This document shows, in pieces, positions 47,765-56,939 of a stretch of 64,000 nucleotides of DNA. Location: the NCBI GenBank assembly GCA_013151035.1, contig JAADJB010000013.1, forward strand, positions 19,051 through 83,050, read 5' to 3'. This DNA comes from Gammaproteobacteria bacterium. Lineage in GTDB: Bacteria; Pseudomonadota; Gammaproteobacteria; JAADJB01. Both the position numbers and the translations under genes were made by a program. How positions within the stretch are numbered: the first letter of the stretch is position 1; every line of letters starts with the position of its first letter. The notes under the pieces are model-generated. The model searched no databases. It was not told where the DNA came from and worked only from the letters and a program-made list of their open reading frames with translations.

Positions 47765-48361
47765 ATGTTTCTTCCAGCACAGCTTGAACAATTGATTGAG
47801 GCCTTGCGGGTACTCCCGGGAGTTGGACCTAAGTCTGCACAACGCATGGCGTATCATTTGCTGGAGCGTCATCGCGATGAGGGTCGGCGTCTGTCACGGG
47901 TTCTGCTGCAGGCGATGGATGAGATTAAAAATTGCCGGGATTGCCGTTCCTTTAGTGACGCGGAATTGTGTCCTTTGTGTGCCTCTAATACGCGTGATCG
48001 AAGCATCATCTGCGTGGTTGAATCGCCTGCTGATGTCGCCGCTGTGGAGCAATCCATTGGCTATCAGGGACGCTATTTTGTTCTCATGGGGCATCTTTCG
48101 CCATTGGATGGAATTGGCCCGGATGAACTGGGTATGGAAGTGTTGATCCGCCATATGAATGAGGGTGAAGTAAAAGAAATCATCCTGGCGACTAACCCCA
48201 CCGTAGAAGGTGAGGCGACGGCTCATTTTATTGCTGAGTTGGCGCGGGATAGAGGTATCAAGGCCTCACGTATTGCACATGGTGTTCCGCTGGGTGGTGA
48301 GCTGGAATATCTGGATGGGGGAACCTTGAGCCATGCCTTTGCCGGGCGCAGAGAGGTATAG
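47765..48361 (+). CDS. recR: Recombination mediator RecR
   Basis: Helps load RecA at gaps with RecFO. HhH motif in [20 protein letters not shown], zinc cysteines CRDC and CPLC, and a TOPRIM domain ([27 protein letters not shown]). 198 residues. Starts 15 bp after ybaB. Confidence 0.97.
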   Translation: MFLPAQLEQLIEALRVLPGVGPKSAQRMAYHLLERHRDEGRRLSRVLLQAMDEIKNCRDCRSFSDAELCPLCASNTRDRSIICVVESPADVAAVEQSIGYQGRYFVLMGHLSPLDGIGPDELGMEVLIRHMNEGEVKEIILATNPTVEGEATAHFIAELARDRGIKASRIAHGVPLGGELEYLDGGTLSHAFAGRREV

Positions 48362-48364
48362 CGG

Positions 48365-48691
48365 GTGAATATCGGCGGCTCATCACTGGCCCTTTATACC
48401 CAGGTTAGTCGTACCCGACTCCCGGTTCCGGTACAAAGATCAAGAGATGCCGACAGGCAACAGGCGCTTGCTGTACCAGTAGCACCTGTGCGGAATAATA
48501 CCGCCAGCACAGTACAGGGTGAGCTATTACAACGTTCAGTCGGTTCTTATGAAACCACACAGTCCTATCTTGCCGGGCGTGAGCCACAATATTCTAGTTC
48601 ACCCCGATATATGGTGAGTAGTTATATTACCCAGGCGCGTAGTGATATGGGTGAGGGCGGGAGTGGTCGTTCGATTGATTATTATGTGTGA
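48365..48691 (+). CDS. Uncharacterised small protein downstream of recR
   Basis: A 108-residue, polar, probably disordered protein (NIGGSSLALYTQVSRTRLPV at the start, QSYLAGREPQYSSSPRYMVS later). GTG start 3 bp after recR, with little ribosome-site sequence apart from GCGGG. No signal peptide, membrane helix or known domain seen. The tight spacing favours a real gene; the lack of recognised relatives keeps confidence modest. Confidence 0.5.
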   Translation: MNIGGSSLALYTQVSRTRLPVPVQRSRDADRQQALAVPVAPVRNNTASTVQGELLQRSVGSYETTQSYLAGREPQYSSSPRYMVSSYITQARSDMGEGGSGRSIDYYV

Positions 48692-48759
48692 ATTTGGTTC
48701 GAGAAAAGAGTCACTCCTATCTCTTGTGGGTTAGTGGAGGGGTGTTAGGGGGATTTTCT

Positions 48760-48785
48760 GGTTCCCACGCTCCTGCGTGGGAACC
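48760..48785. repeat. GGTTCCCACGC...GCGTGGGAACC palindrome
   Basis: Perfect 11-bp inverted repeat GGTTCCCACGC / GCGTGGGAACC around TCCT. Only one copy is in the window. It lies within the leader of hinT and reads through in frame, giving that gene a false upstream extension. Confidence 0.75.
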
Positions 48786-48813
48786 TATAGTGTTCCGATA
48801 TCAGGAGTTTTTT

Positions 48814-49158
48814 ATGTCAGATTGTTTATTTTGCAAGATGGTGAGTGGTGAGATACAGGCGGATGCCTTGTATGAGACTGATGATGTGCTGGCGTTTCGT
48901 GATATCTCTCCGCAGGCACCGTTTCATGCGCTGGTTATTCCTAAGCGTCATATAGCAACATTGAATGATGTGGTGCCAGAGGATGCTGTATTAATGGGTG
49001 AACTATTTCTGGCTGCCGCGCATATCGCAAAGGAGGCGGACATTGATGCGGCAGGGTATCGTTCTGTGCTGAACTGTAATGCGGGTGCGGGTCAGACGGT
49101 GTTTCATCTGCATCTGCATGTGTTGGGTGGGCGCGGCATGACCTGGCCGCCGGGTTGA
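48814..49158 (+). CDS. hinT: HIT-family purine nucleoside phosphoramidase (HinT-like)
   Basis: A 114-residue histidine-triad hydrolase: DCLFCKMVSGEIQADALYET, AFRDISPQAPFHALVIPKRH, and the triad in TVFHLHLHVLGG. Start at ATG 48814 behind CAGGAG. The frame is open to 48688, but that stretch is intergenic sequence including the palindrome at 48760-48785. Confidence 0.93.
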   Translation: MSDCLFCKMVSGEIQADALYETDDVLAFRDISPQAPFHALVIPKRHIATLNDVVPEDAVLMGELFLAAAHIAKEADIDAAGYRSVLNCNAGAGQTVFHLHLHVLGGRGMTWPPG

Positions 49159-49166
49159 TATATTTC

Positions 49167-49191
49167 GGGGGCAGACCTAAGGTCTGTCCCC
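49167..49191. terminator. GGGGGCAGACCT / AGGTCTGTCCCC palindrome, probable two-way terminator
   Basis: Near-perfect hairpin between the convergent hinT and rsgA genes, the same motif as at 7308-7332. There is no strong T run on the plus side, so terminator function is an inference. Confidence 0.5.
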
Positions 49192-49197
49192 ATTCTA

Positions 49198-50100
49198 TTA
49201 CTCAGTAAAGCCCTCAAGGATATTCCGATAGCTAGCGAGTCGTGCGGGATCAATTTCACCACGATCTGTAGCCGATTGAACAGCACAGTTGGGTTCGTTG
49301 ACGTGTCGACAATTATGAAAACGGCATTGCCCAAGGTAGGACTTGAATTCCCTGAAGCCATGCATTAATTCTTCGGCCTCCAGTTTCCATAGTCGAAAAT
49401 CTCTCACCCCGGGTGAATCGATCAGACTGCCGCCTTCGGGCAGATGATACAGAGTGCTACTACTGGTGGTATGTTGACCTAAACCACTGCCCTCAGACAG
49501 CGCACCAACACGGATATCCTTATCGGGTAGCAAGGCGTTGGTGAGTGATGACTTGCCAGTACCGGATTGACCAACCAGGATGCTGGTGTTGTTGATCAGG
49601 TGTTTTCTGAGATCAGCCAGGCTGTCATTTTGGTGTGCGCTGACGATTAATAGCTCAATACCAATCTGACTGTAGATCTGTAGGCGTTGGCGGTGTTGTG
49701 CCAGTTCATCGCTGGACAACATATCGGCCTTGTTGAGCAATAGCAGGCTGTTACAACCAATAAGTTCAGCAGCAACCAGATAACGATCAATCAGTCCTTC
49801 ACTGAGAACAGGGTAAGGGGCGCAGGTGATGACCACTTGATCAATGTTGGCGACCAGTGGACGGTTGTCGCCACGTAGGTGTTGTCGGCACAGAACGCTA
49901 CGTCTCTTGTGTATACCAGTGATGACACCATGACTACGATCACCATCGGCCTGCCAGTCAACCTGATCACCGCAGACGATACGTTCCAGTTTTCTGCGAC
50001 TACTGCATCGATGTAGTTGCCCTTCTTCATCCTCGATAATACTGGTGCGCCCATGCTGGGTGATGACCAGACCAATGCGGGTTTGCGCGGCTACTGTCAT
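49198..50100 (-). CDS. rsgA: Small-subunit maturation GTPase RsgA
   Basis: Circularly permuted GTPase acting late in 30S assembly. OB-fold N-terminus (to about 75), permuted motifs in the order NKAD (LLLNKADML), P-loop GQSGTGKSSLTNALL, DSPGVRDF, then a zinc-binding C-terminal region (CRFHNCRHVNEPNCAV). 300 residues. Its start overlaps the M48 protease stop. Confidence 0.96.
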   Translation of the reverse strand: MTVAAQTRIGLVITQHGRTSIIEDEEGQLHRCSSRRKLERIVCGDQVDWQADGDRSHGVITGIHKRRSVLCRQHLRGDNRPLVANIDQVVITCAPYPVLSEGLIDRYLVAAELIGCNSLLLLNKADMLSSDELAQHRQRLQIYSQIGIELLIVSAHQNDSLADLRKHLINNTSILVGQSGTGKSSLTNALLPDKDIRVGALSEGSGLGQHTTSSSTLYHLPEGGSLIDSPGVRDFRLWKLEAEELMHGFREFKSYLGQCRFHNCRHVNEPNCAVQSATDRGEIDPARLASYRNILEGFTE

Positions 50101-51347
50101 GAGGCTCTGGTGATACGGGCAAGGTGTGCTATGCGTACCGGTGCCGGTGGATGAGAATCATGAAAAGCAGAATAAAGCGGGTCAGGTGTCAGGGTGCTCG
50201 CATTTTCTTTATAGAGCTTAACCAGGGCAGTAATCAGATGGCGCGAGTCGGTTTGTGTGGCGGCATATTCATCCGCTTCAAATTCGTAACGCCTGGAGAG
50301 TAAACTCATTAGCGGATGCAATACTATACTGGTGAGTGGGGCAACCATCATAAACAATAACAATGCGATATATGTTGAGGGCTGGCTAACCCCTAGGCCA
50401 CTATAAAAGAGCGGTTGTTGCATTAGCCAACCAAGTAGGGCGAGTCCTGATAGACTGATAATGGCCATTGAGACGATCTGTTTTTGTATATGTTTGCGCT
50501 TGAAGTGGCCGAGTTCATGAGCCAATACTGCTTCAACCTCTTCACCCTCAAGTGATTCCAGTAGGGTGTCAAAGAATACAATCCTTTTATTTTTACCCAG
50601 TCCAGTGAAGTAGGCATTGCCATGTCCCGAACGTGTTGAGCCATCCATGACAAAAATACCATTACTGGTGAATCCACAGCGTTTTAATAGTTTGCTGATA
50701 CGTTCTTCCAGTTCGGGGTTATCAAGTGGATTAAATTTATTGAATAGCGGTGCAATAAAGGCGGGATAGGCCCACATCATCAATAGACTGAAGCTCATCC
50801 ATACGCCCCACACATAAAGCCACCAGAGCTCGCCGGAGACCTGCATTAACCATAAAATAAGACTGACCAGGGGAATGCTGATAACCAGGGTTAACGCGGT
50901 CTGTTTGAATAGATCGCTAATAAAGGTTGCGGGGGTGGTGCGATTGAAACCAAAGCGCGCCTCCAGTTTGAAGGTGTGGTAGATGGATACTGGGAGATCC
51001 AGTAGGGACATCAATAAAAATGCGCTGATGATGACACCAACCCCGGTCATTAGATTGCCTAGGTCGGATTGTGTCCATAGGTTATCCAGCAGATCCAGTC
51101 CGCCACCTAAGGTCCATAATACCAGTAACAGGCTACTGTAAAAGAGTTCGATAACACCGGATTTTGACTTGGCAATGGTGTAATCGGCGGCCTTTTGATG
51201 TTCATCCAGGGTGATTTGGTCCTGGAAGTCAGTCGGGATCTGACGACGGTGTTTGCCTACATAATTAACATGGCGTTTTTCCAGCCATAGTTGAAGCAAG
51301 ATAGAGGCCGCTAGTACAAAAAGAAAATAGATGCTGATTTCATTCAT
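50097..51347 (-). CDS. M48-family membrane metallopeptidase (Ste24-like)
   Basis: A 416-residue zinc protease with several membrane helices and the HExxH motif in EVEAVLAHELGHFKRKHI, with the third ligand glutamate in SRRYEFEADEYAA. Related to CAAX-type Ste24 proteases, which bacteria use for envelope quality control. N-terminal sequence MNEISIYFLFVLAASILLQL forms the first helix. Coupled to rsgA. Substrate not known. Confidence 0.92.
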   Translation of the reverse strand: MNEISIYFLFVLAASILLQLWLEKRHVNYVGKHRRQIPTDFQDQITLDEHQKAADYTIAKSKSGVIELFYSSLLLVLWTLGGGLDLLDNLWTQSDLGNLMTGVGVIISAFLLMSLLDLPVSIYHTFKLEARFGFNRTTPATFISDLFKQTALTLVISIPLVSLILWLMQVSGELWWLYVWGVWMSFSLLMMWAYPAFIAPLFNKFNPLDNPELEERISKLLKRCGFTSNGIFVMDGSTRSGHGNAYFTGLGKNKRIVFFDTLLESLEGEEVEAVLAHELGHFKRKHIQKQIVSMAIISLSGLALLGWLMQQPLFYSGLGVSQPSTYIALLLFMMVAPLTSIVLHPLMSLLSRRYEFEADEYAATQTDSRHLITALVKLYKENASTLTPDPLYSAFHDSHPPAPVRIAHLARITRAS

Positions 51348-51429
51348 TAAAAATAATAACCTTGTAAATCTGTGTTGTTGGCCAGCTTTTGCTAGAATAT
51401 GACACTATATACGATATTAGGGGTGAATT

Positions 51430-51975
51430 ATGACACAATCTTCCAGTAATTTAATCTGGCTTGATCTGGAAATGACCGGATTGGATACGTTCAATGATGT
51501 GATTATCGAGATTGCGACGGTAGTAACGGATGATCAGCTGAATGTATTGGAGGAAGGGCCAGTGTTGGCAATTCATCAGAGCGATGAAATCTTGTCGGCA
51601 ATGGATGAGTGGAATCAAAAGCAACATGGTGGTTCGGGCTTGATCCAACGCGTTAAAGATAGCACCGTTGATTGTGCTGAGGCAGAGCGTCAAACCATTG
51701 CCTTTCTGGGAGAGCATGTAGCCGCCGGAGTATCACCGATGTGTGGTAACAGTATCTGTCAGGATCGACGTTTTATGGCACGTTTGATGCCGGGTCTGGA
51801 AGAATATTTTCATTATCGTAATCTGGATGTCAGTTCTATCAAGGAGTTGGCAAGTCGTTGGGCACCGGATGTCACTAATGGTTTCGTTAAAAAAGGTAGT
51901 CATCTGGCGATGGATGATATCTATGACTCAATTCGTGAGCTGACCCATTACCGGGAACACTTTTTTAAGATCTAA
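51430..51975 (+). CDS. orn: Oligoribonuclease
   Basis: DEDDh 3'-5' exonuclease that finishes RNA decay and breaks down pGpG from c-di-GMP turnover, relevant to the c-di-GMP genes in this window. Exo I motif [16 protein letters not shown], then [10 protein letters not shown] and the H/D of the third motif ([16 protein letters not shown]). 181 residues. Divergent from the M48 gene. Confidence 0.97.
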   Translation: MTQSSSNLIWLDLEMTGLDTFNDVIIEIATVVTDDQLNVLEEGPVLAIHQSDEILSAMDEWNQKQHGGSGLIQRVKDSTVDCAEAERQTIAFLGEHVAAGVSPMCGNSICQDRRFMARLMPGLEEYFHYRNLDVSSIKELASRWAPDVTNGFVKKGSHLAMDDIYDSIRELTHYREHFFKI

Positions 51976-51977
51976 TG

Positions 51978-52070
51978 GTGTGTGGTACGCACTCTACCGT
52001 TATGCGCGCAGTTTGGTAGGGTGCGTATTACGCACCAATAAATTTGTCATCCTCGCGTATGCAGGGATCT
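51978..52070. repeat. REP pair plus GTCATCCTCGCGTATGC motif
   Basis: GGTGTGTGGTACGCACTCTACC (51978-51999 as two halves) and the inverse GGTAGG-GTGCGTATTACGCACC at 52015-52036, then GTCATCCTCGCGTATGCAGG to 52070. Located after orn; convergent with the rhodanese gene. Confidence 0.75.
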
Positions 52071-52073
52071 ATG

Positions 52074-52898
52074 TTAAATCTCCACCGGAGTTTCGGGGCT
52101 ATTCCCCCAATCGGACCATGAGCCAGGGTAGCCGCGTACCTTCTCGTAACCCAATGACTTTAATACGATACAACTAAAGGCAGAGCGATGGTGGCTTTGG
52201 CAGTAGGCGATGATCTCCTTATCTTTGACCAGTCCATGCTGCTGTAGTGCGGCCTCTATTTGAGCGGTCTCTTTGAGACGCAGGTTATTATTCATATCAA
52301 TCGCTTCGGTCCACTCGAAATGAATGGCGCCGGGGATGTGTCCTGCTTTTTGGGAAAAGGCCTTTTGACCGTTGTACTCTATCGCGCTTCTGGCATCCAG
52401 AATCTGGCAGTCATCATCATTCAGGTGCTCCATAATATATGCCTTGTCGGCGATACCTGATGGTAGATAATGACTGGCTGCATCATAGTGGGTTGCGGTG
52501 ACCTGCGGGATATCCTGCGTGGTGGGATGACCTTCATTAATCCAGCTATGCATGCCGCCATTCAGTAATGAGAAGTTGCTGTGACCAATAAGATCCAGCG
52601 TCCAGAGCAGGCGTGCCGCCTTACCACCGCCTTCGTCATCACAGGCAACAATATGGCTATTTCTATGAATACCCAGCGATGAGAGTAATTGTATGAATGA
52701 TTCAGCTGTGGGTAATAAGCCCATGATCGGGCGTTCCATGCGTGTGATCTTGCCATAGTCCAGAAAGATGGCACCGGGAATATGTTGTTGTTTGTAGTTG
52801 TCTATCTTGCTCAGATCAATAATGATCAGTCCTGCTGTCGACAGCTGGTCTTCCAGTTCGTTGGCATCAAGGATAAGGGGGTGTTGTAATTTGTTCAT
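52074..52898 (-). CDS. Two-domain rhodanese sulfurtransferase
   Basis: A 274-residue protein with an inactive N-terminal and an active C-terminal rhodanese domain. The catalytic loop is AYCQSHHRSAFS, the start of the second domain is QILDARSAIEYNGQKAFSQK, and a structural motif is HIPGAIHF. Loop CQSHHR differs from the CGSG-type loop of mercaptopyruvate sulfurtransferases, so the donor may be thiosulfate or another persulfide. It follows ppsA by 31 bp on the same strand. Confidence 0.9.
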   Translation of the reverse strand: MNKLQHPLILDANELEDQLSTAGLIIIDLSKIDNYKQQHIPGAIFLDYGKITRMERPIMGLLPTAESFIQLLSSLGIHRNSHIVACDDEGGGKAARLLWTLDLIGHSNFSLLNGGMHSWINEGHPTTQDIPQVTATHYDAASHYLPSGIADKAYIMEHLNDDDCQILDARSAIEYNGQKAFSQKAGHIPGAIHFEWTEAIDMNNNLRLKETAQIEAALQQHGLVKDKEIIAYCQSHHRSAFSCIVLKSLGYEKVRGYPGSWSDWGNSPETPVEI

Positions 52899-52929
52899 GG
52901 AATGATTGCTTGTATTGATTGGAAGGGGG

Positions 52930-55293
52930 CTATTTTAACGAATTTTCGTTACTGATGTACAACCAGGTTTCTATTATCGTGTCGGGGTTTAGTGAAATGC
53001 TCTCAATACCCTGTTGCATAAGCCAACGGGCAAAGTCGGGGTGATCCGAAGGGCCTTGGCCGCAAATCCCAACATATTTATTACTATGGATACAGGCTTG
53101 TATGGCATGAGATAACAGTGCCTTGACGGCATCATTGCGTTCATCAAAGCGTGTCGCTATTAGTGATGAATCACGATCAATACCCAAGGTGAGTTGGGTC
53201 AGGTCATTGGAACCGATGGAAAAACCATCGAAGTATTGCAGGAAATCCTCAGCCAGCAGGGCGTTGGCAGGGATCTCGCACATCATAAATATCTGTAGAC
53301 CATTTTCACCCCGCGTGAGACCGTTTTCATGCAGTAGTTGAATAACCTGTTTGGCCTCATCAACGGTGCGAACAAAGGGCACCATGATACTGATATTATC
53401 AAAGCCCATTTCTTCGCGCGCCTTTTTGAGTGCCATACATTCCAGTTCAAAACAGGAGCGGAAGGACTCGGACAGGTAACGCGATGCACCTCGAAAACCC
53501 AGCATGGGGTTTTCTTCTTCGGGCTCGTAATGATGGCCACCAACAAGATTGGCATATTCATTGGACTTAAAATCGGACAAGCGCACAATGACGGGTTTGG
53601 GCCAGAATGCAGCGGCGAGGGTGCCGATACCTTCTGCCAGCTTTACAATGTAAAAGGTAACGGGGTCGCCATAGCCTGCGCTGCGGCTTGTTATTTCACG
53701 CTGTAGTGCTTCAGGAAGTGTTGTGTGTTCCAGTATCGCCCGGGGGTGGATGCCAATCATTTGATTGATAATAAATTCAATGCGTGCGAGGCCAACACCG
53801 GCATTGGGTAAAAACTGGAAGTCAAAGGCACGCTCCGGATTGCCGACATTGAGCATCAGTTTGATATCAATATCGGGTAGCTTATCCAGCGCGATATCCT
53901 GTATCTCATAATCGAGTAATCCTGCATAAACATAGGCGGAATCACCCTGCGCACATGAGACGGTAATCTCATCGCCATCTTTGATTTTGCTGGTGGCATC
54001 AATGCTGCCAACAAGTGCGGGTATGCCTAGTTCACGCGCGACAATAGCGGCATGGCAGGTACGTCCCCCCCGATTAGTGACGATGGCTGCAGCACGTTTC
54101 ATGATGGGTTCCCAATCAGGATCAGTCATGTCGGTAACCAGAACATCCCCTTTTTTTACCGTATGCATCTGTGAGGGATCCTGGATAACACGGGCAGGGC
54201 CACGTCCGATTCGGTTGCCAACACTGCGCCCGGTAACAATTACTGTACCTTCTTCATTTAACCGGTAACGTTGTAGTTTGAGTTTATCATGGTGGCTTTC
54301 GACGGTTTCAGGCCGAGCCTGAACAATGTATAAGCGTCCGTTAATACCATCTTTGGCCCACTCGATATCCATTGGTCTGCCATAGTGTTTTTCAATAATG
54401 ACCCCGTAACGGGCCAGCTCCAGGACATCCTCATCCGACAGGGAGAATAAGTGAGCCTGTTCACTATTCACCGATACCGTTTGGATACCTTTTTCGGCAT
54501 GGATCATCTTGATGGCTTTATTACCCATGTTACGACGAATAATGGCTTGTTTGCCTTGTTTTAGCATGGGTTTGTGGACATAGAATTCATCGGGATCAAC
54601 AGCACCTTGCACGATGGTTTCACCCAGGCCATAGGATGATGTGATAAAGACGACACCCTCAAATCCGGATTCTGTGTCCAGGGTGAAAAGTACACCGCTG
54701 GTGGCGAGGTCACTGCGTACCATTAATTGTATACCAGCGGATAGTGCAACCTGTTCATGGGGAAACCCCTGGTGCATCCGATAGGAGATAGCGCGGTCAT
54801 TAAATAATGAGGCATAGACCTGTTTGATAGCACCCAAAATTTGTTGCGTGCCTTGGATATGCAAATAGCTTTCCTGTTGACCGGCAAAGGAGGCATCAGG
54901 TAGATCCTCAGCGGTAGCCGATGAGCGCACGGCATAGGATGCCTCTTTCCCGTATTTTTCTACCAGGGTTTCATAGGCATCAATAATGTCTTGTTCCAGT
55001 GTGGCTGGAAAAGGGGCTTCTTCAACCCATTGTCTGATCATGCGTCCCGCCTCGGTTAGTGACTGGATGTCATTATGATCGAGTTGTTGCAGTGTGTGAT
55101 AGATGCGTTCAGATAGATTATCCTGTTGCAGGAAATCCCGATAGGCATCGGCTGTGGTTGCAAAACCATCGGGAACCTCAATGCCAAGATCGGATAGTTC
55201 GCCAATCATTTCTCCCAGAGAGGCATTTTTGCCGCCTACCTGTTCGATATCTGTCATGGACAATGAGTTAAAGTGTGCAATGTTATGACTCAT
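52930..55293 (-). CDS. ppsA: Phosphoenolpyruvate synthase
   Basis: Makes PEP from pyruvate and ATP, for gluconeogenesis. It has an N-terminal ATP-binding domain (GGKNASLGEMIGEL, AVRSSATAEDLPDASFAGQQ), a swivelling phosphohistidine domain (GGRTCHAAIVARELG) and a C-terminal PEP/pyruvate barrel (GSNDLTQLTLGIDRDS, GICGQGPSDHPDF). With ATG 55293 (MSHNIAHFNSL) the product is 787 residues, as expected; a longer frame to 55353 would overlap ppsR. Divergent from its regulator ppsR, 54 bp apart. Confidence 0.96.
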   Translation of the reverse strand: MSHNIAHFNSLSMTDIEQVGGKNASLGEMIGELSDLGIEVPDGFATTADAYRDFLQQDNLSERIYHTLQQLDHNDIQSLTEAGRMIRQWVEEAPFPATLEQDIIDAYETLVEKYGKEASYAVRSSATAEDLPDASFAGQQESYLHIQGTQQILGAIKQVYASLFNDRAISYRMHQGFPHEQVALSAGIQLMVRSDLATSGVLFTLDTESGFEGVVFITSSYGLGETIVQGAVDPDEFYVHKPMLKQGKQAIIRRNMGNKAIKMIHAEKGIQTVSVNSEQAHLFSLSDEDVLELARYGVIIEKHYGRPMDIEWAKDGINGRLYIVQARPETVESHHDKLKLQRYRLNEEGTVIVTGRSVGNRIGRGPARVIQDPSQMHTVKKGDVLVTDMTDPDWEPIMKRAAAIVTNRGGRTCHAAIVARELGIPALVGSIDATSKIKDGDEITVSCAQGDSAYVYAGLLDYEIQDIALDKLPDIDIKLMLNVGNPERAFDFQFLPNAGVGLARIEFIINQMIGIHPRAILEHTTLPEALQREITSRSAGYGDPVTFYIVKLAEGIGTLAAAFWPKPVIVRLSDFKSNEYANLVGGHHYEPEEENPMLGFRGASRYLSESFRSCFELECMALKKAREEMGFDNISIMVPFVRTVDEAKQVIQLLHENGLTRGENGLQIFMMCEIPANALLAEDFLQYFDGFSIGSNDLTQLTLGIDRDSSLIATRFDERNDAVKALLSHAIQACIHSNKYVGICGQGPSDHPDFARWLMQQGIESISLNPDTIIETWLYISNENSLK

Positions 55294-55347
55294 GGTTAGT
55301 ACAATATACGAAATTTGTGTAGTATGAAATATCTTTATGGGGGTTTG

Positions 55348-56157
55348 ATGCAACGCGACGTTTTTTTACTATCGGATCATACCGGTATTACCATTGAGGC
55401 AATGGCACGTAGTCTGTTGTCCCAGTTTGATCAGTGTGCGTTTGTATACCACCGTATCCCTTATCTACAACAGGCATCTGAATTACAGACGGTCGTCACA
55501 CAGGTGAATAGCTTGATTGATGAGGGTGCGGCATCCCCACTGGTTTTTTCAACAATCAGTGATGCCGGGCTACGTCAAACCTTGTCTACCTGCAAGGCAT
55601 TATCGATCGATCTATTTGATACCTTTATACCGGGTTTGCAGGCTTATCTTGATGTTGTTGCTGAACCCGCGGTGGGGCAATTACACGCCGTTGGTAAGAT
55701 TGCTGATTATAATCAACGTATGAGGGCACTTGATTTTGCACTCAAGGTTGATGATGGTGAGTCGATGCACTGCTATGTGGATGCTGATATCATCCTGTTG
55801 GGTGTGTCGCGTTCAGGAAAGACCCCGGTCAGTCTTTTTATGGCTTTGCATTCGGGCCTGCAGGTGGCTAACTACCCCTTGGTGGATAAGGATCTGGATA
55901 GGGAGTGCCTGGTTGATGGCTTGCGTGAATACAAAGCGAAGATTCTGGTCTTGATGATCTCCGCAGAGCGTTTGCATGAAATCAGGGCAGAACGTTTTCC
56001 GCATAGTCGATATGCCTCTCTGAAGCAATGTAAAAGGGAGTTGTCTTGTCTTACTGAACTTTGTCGATTGGAACAGTTGCCGATGCTGGATGTGACACAT
56101 CAGTCGGTAGAAGAAATATCCACACATATTTTACATGGTTTTTATGCGAGCTTGTGA
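55348..56157 (+). CDS. ppsR: PEP synthase regulatory protein PpsR
   Basis: Bifunctional kinase/pyrophosphorylase that switches PEP synthase off and on (DUF299). MQRDVFLLSDHTGITIEAMA at the start and P-loop GVSRSGKTPVSLFMAL; 269 residues with the ATG behind GGGGG. The frame runs back to 55315 but has no good ribosome site there. Divergent to ppsA. Confidence 0.95.
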   Translation: MQRDVFLLSDHTGITIEAMARSLLSQFDQCAFVYHRIPYLQQASELQTVVTQVNSLIDEGAASPLVFSTISDAGLRQTLSTCKALSIDLFDTFIPGLQAYLDVVAEPAVGQLHAVGKIADYNQRMRALDFALKVDDGESMHCYVDADIILLGVSRSGKTPVSLFMALHSGLQVANYPLVDKDLDRECLVDGLREYKAKILVLMISAERLHEIRAERFPHSRYASLKQCKRELSCLTELCRLEQLPMLDVTHQSVEEISTHILHGFYASL

Positions 56158-56599
56158 ATATCAAACTACCAGAGTACATAATCTTGCCGATTTAATGGCG
56201 ATTTATGAGGATAATTATATTCGTTTAACGGCGTTGATTAATAATGAAATGCCGTTAGATACCGCTTTTATGCTGCAGGTTGATGGGTTGCTGGATATAC
56301 ATCTGAGGATTATTGAACGCACCCGCTTTACCACGGTTATGCATCTTACCTATCTCTTACAAGAAGAAGATGTGGTGCATGTCTTACCGGATATTAAGCT
56401 AAGAATCTATCATGATGCCCGTTTAGCGGAAGTTTTATCCTGTGGCAGACGTCGTGGCAAGACCCCTATTCGCTATGATCGAACGCGTGAGAATTATGAT
56501 CTGAAGCATATTTGGGAGATGAATCGTTTTTTGCAGAAATGGTTGGCCTATTGTTTTCGGCATGGTTATCAACGGGTGGATTGGTGTAAAGTCCCCTGA
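56135..56599 (+). CDS. yqiB: DUF1249 protein YqiB
   Basis: A 154-residue protein of the YqiB family with LADLMAIYEDNYIRL, RIIERTRFTTVMHL, LRIYHDARLAEVL and the C-terminal QKWLAYCFRHG. Biochemical role unknown; deletion effects in E. coli are not firm knowledge to me. It overlaps the ppsR 3' end by 23 bp. Confidence 0.88.
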   Translation: MVFMRACEYQTTRVHNLADLMAIYEDNYIRLTALINNEMPLDTAFMLQVDGLLDIHLRIIERTRFTTVMHLTYLLQEEDVVHVLPDIKLRIYHDARLAEVLSCGRRRGKTPIRYDRTRENYDLKHIWEMNRFLQKWLAYCFRHGYQRVDWCKVP

Positions 56600-56716
56600 A
56601 CGTCATAAAGGCCTGGTTTTGTGATGGTCTTCACATGGATACGAGAGAATGGTCACGGATTTTTTTTGCTATGATCCCATAATTAGTACCATGAAATTTC
56701 ATTATGGGGCCGGGGT

Positions 56717-56866
56717 ATGAGACTTAGAACGATACTGTTATTTATTCCGCTTATTTTTATCGCTATTATGCTACCGACAGTCAGCGTGGGTTCGACGCAG
56801 GAATATAGCCTTGCTGTATCAATTGCCTTGTATCTGCAACCCTGGGTTATTTCATGTTTTGAATAA
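56717..56866 (+). CDS. Possible small membrane or exported peptide
   Basis: A 49-codon frame (MRLRTILLFIPLIFIAIMLP, then TVSVGSTQEYSLAVSIALYL and nine residues to the stop). The first 20 residues form a basic N-terminus and a hydrophobic helix like a signal peptide or membrane anchor. A GGGGCCGGGG ribosome-like stretch precedes it, and an extended -10 (TGCTATGAT, 56668-56676) lies 40 bp upstream. No relative recognised; could be a chance frame. Confidence 0.4.
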   Translation: MRLRTILLFIPLIFIAIMLPTVSVGSTQEYSLAVSIALYLQPWVISCFE

Positions 56867-56879
56867 TTTGTTTTTGATT

Positions 56880-56901
56880 GGTGCGTGGTACGCACCCTAC
56901 C
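56880..56901. repeat. REP-like palindrome before trmO
   Basis: GGTGCGTGGTACGCACC plus CTACC, 39 bp before the trmO start. Confidence 0.8.
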
Positions 56902-56939
56902 TAAATGGGATGGCAATGATATAATAACTTCTCGATTCT

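Noticed and set aside
48688..48813. N-terminal extension of hinT
   Set aside because: The upstream part includes a palindromic repeat; the start with a proper ribosome site gives the normal family length.
55294..55353. Longer ppsA start
   Set aside because: It adds 20 residues with no family match and runs into the ppsR start; ATG 55293 gives the expected length.
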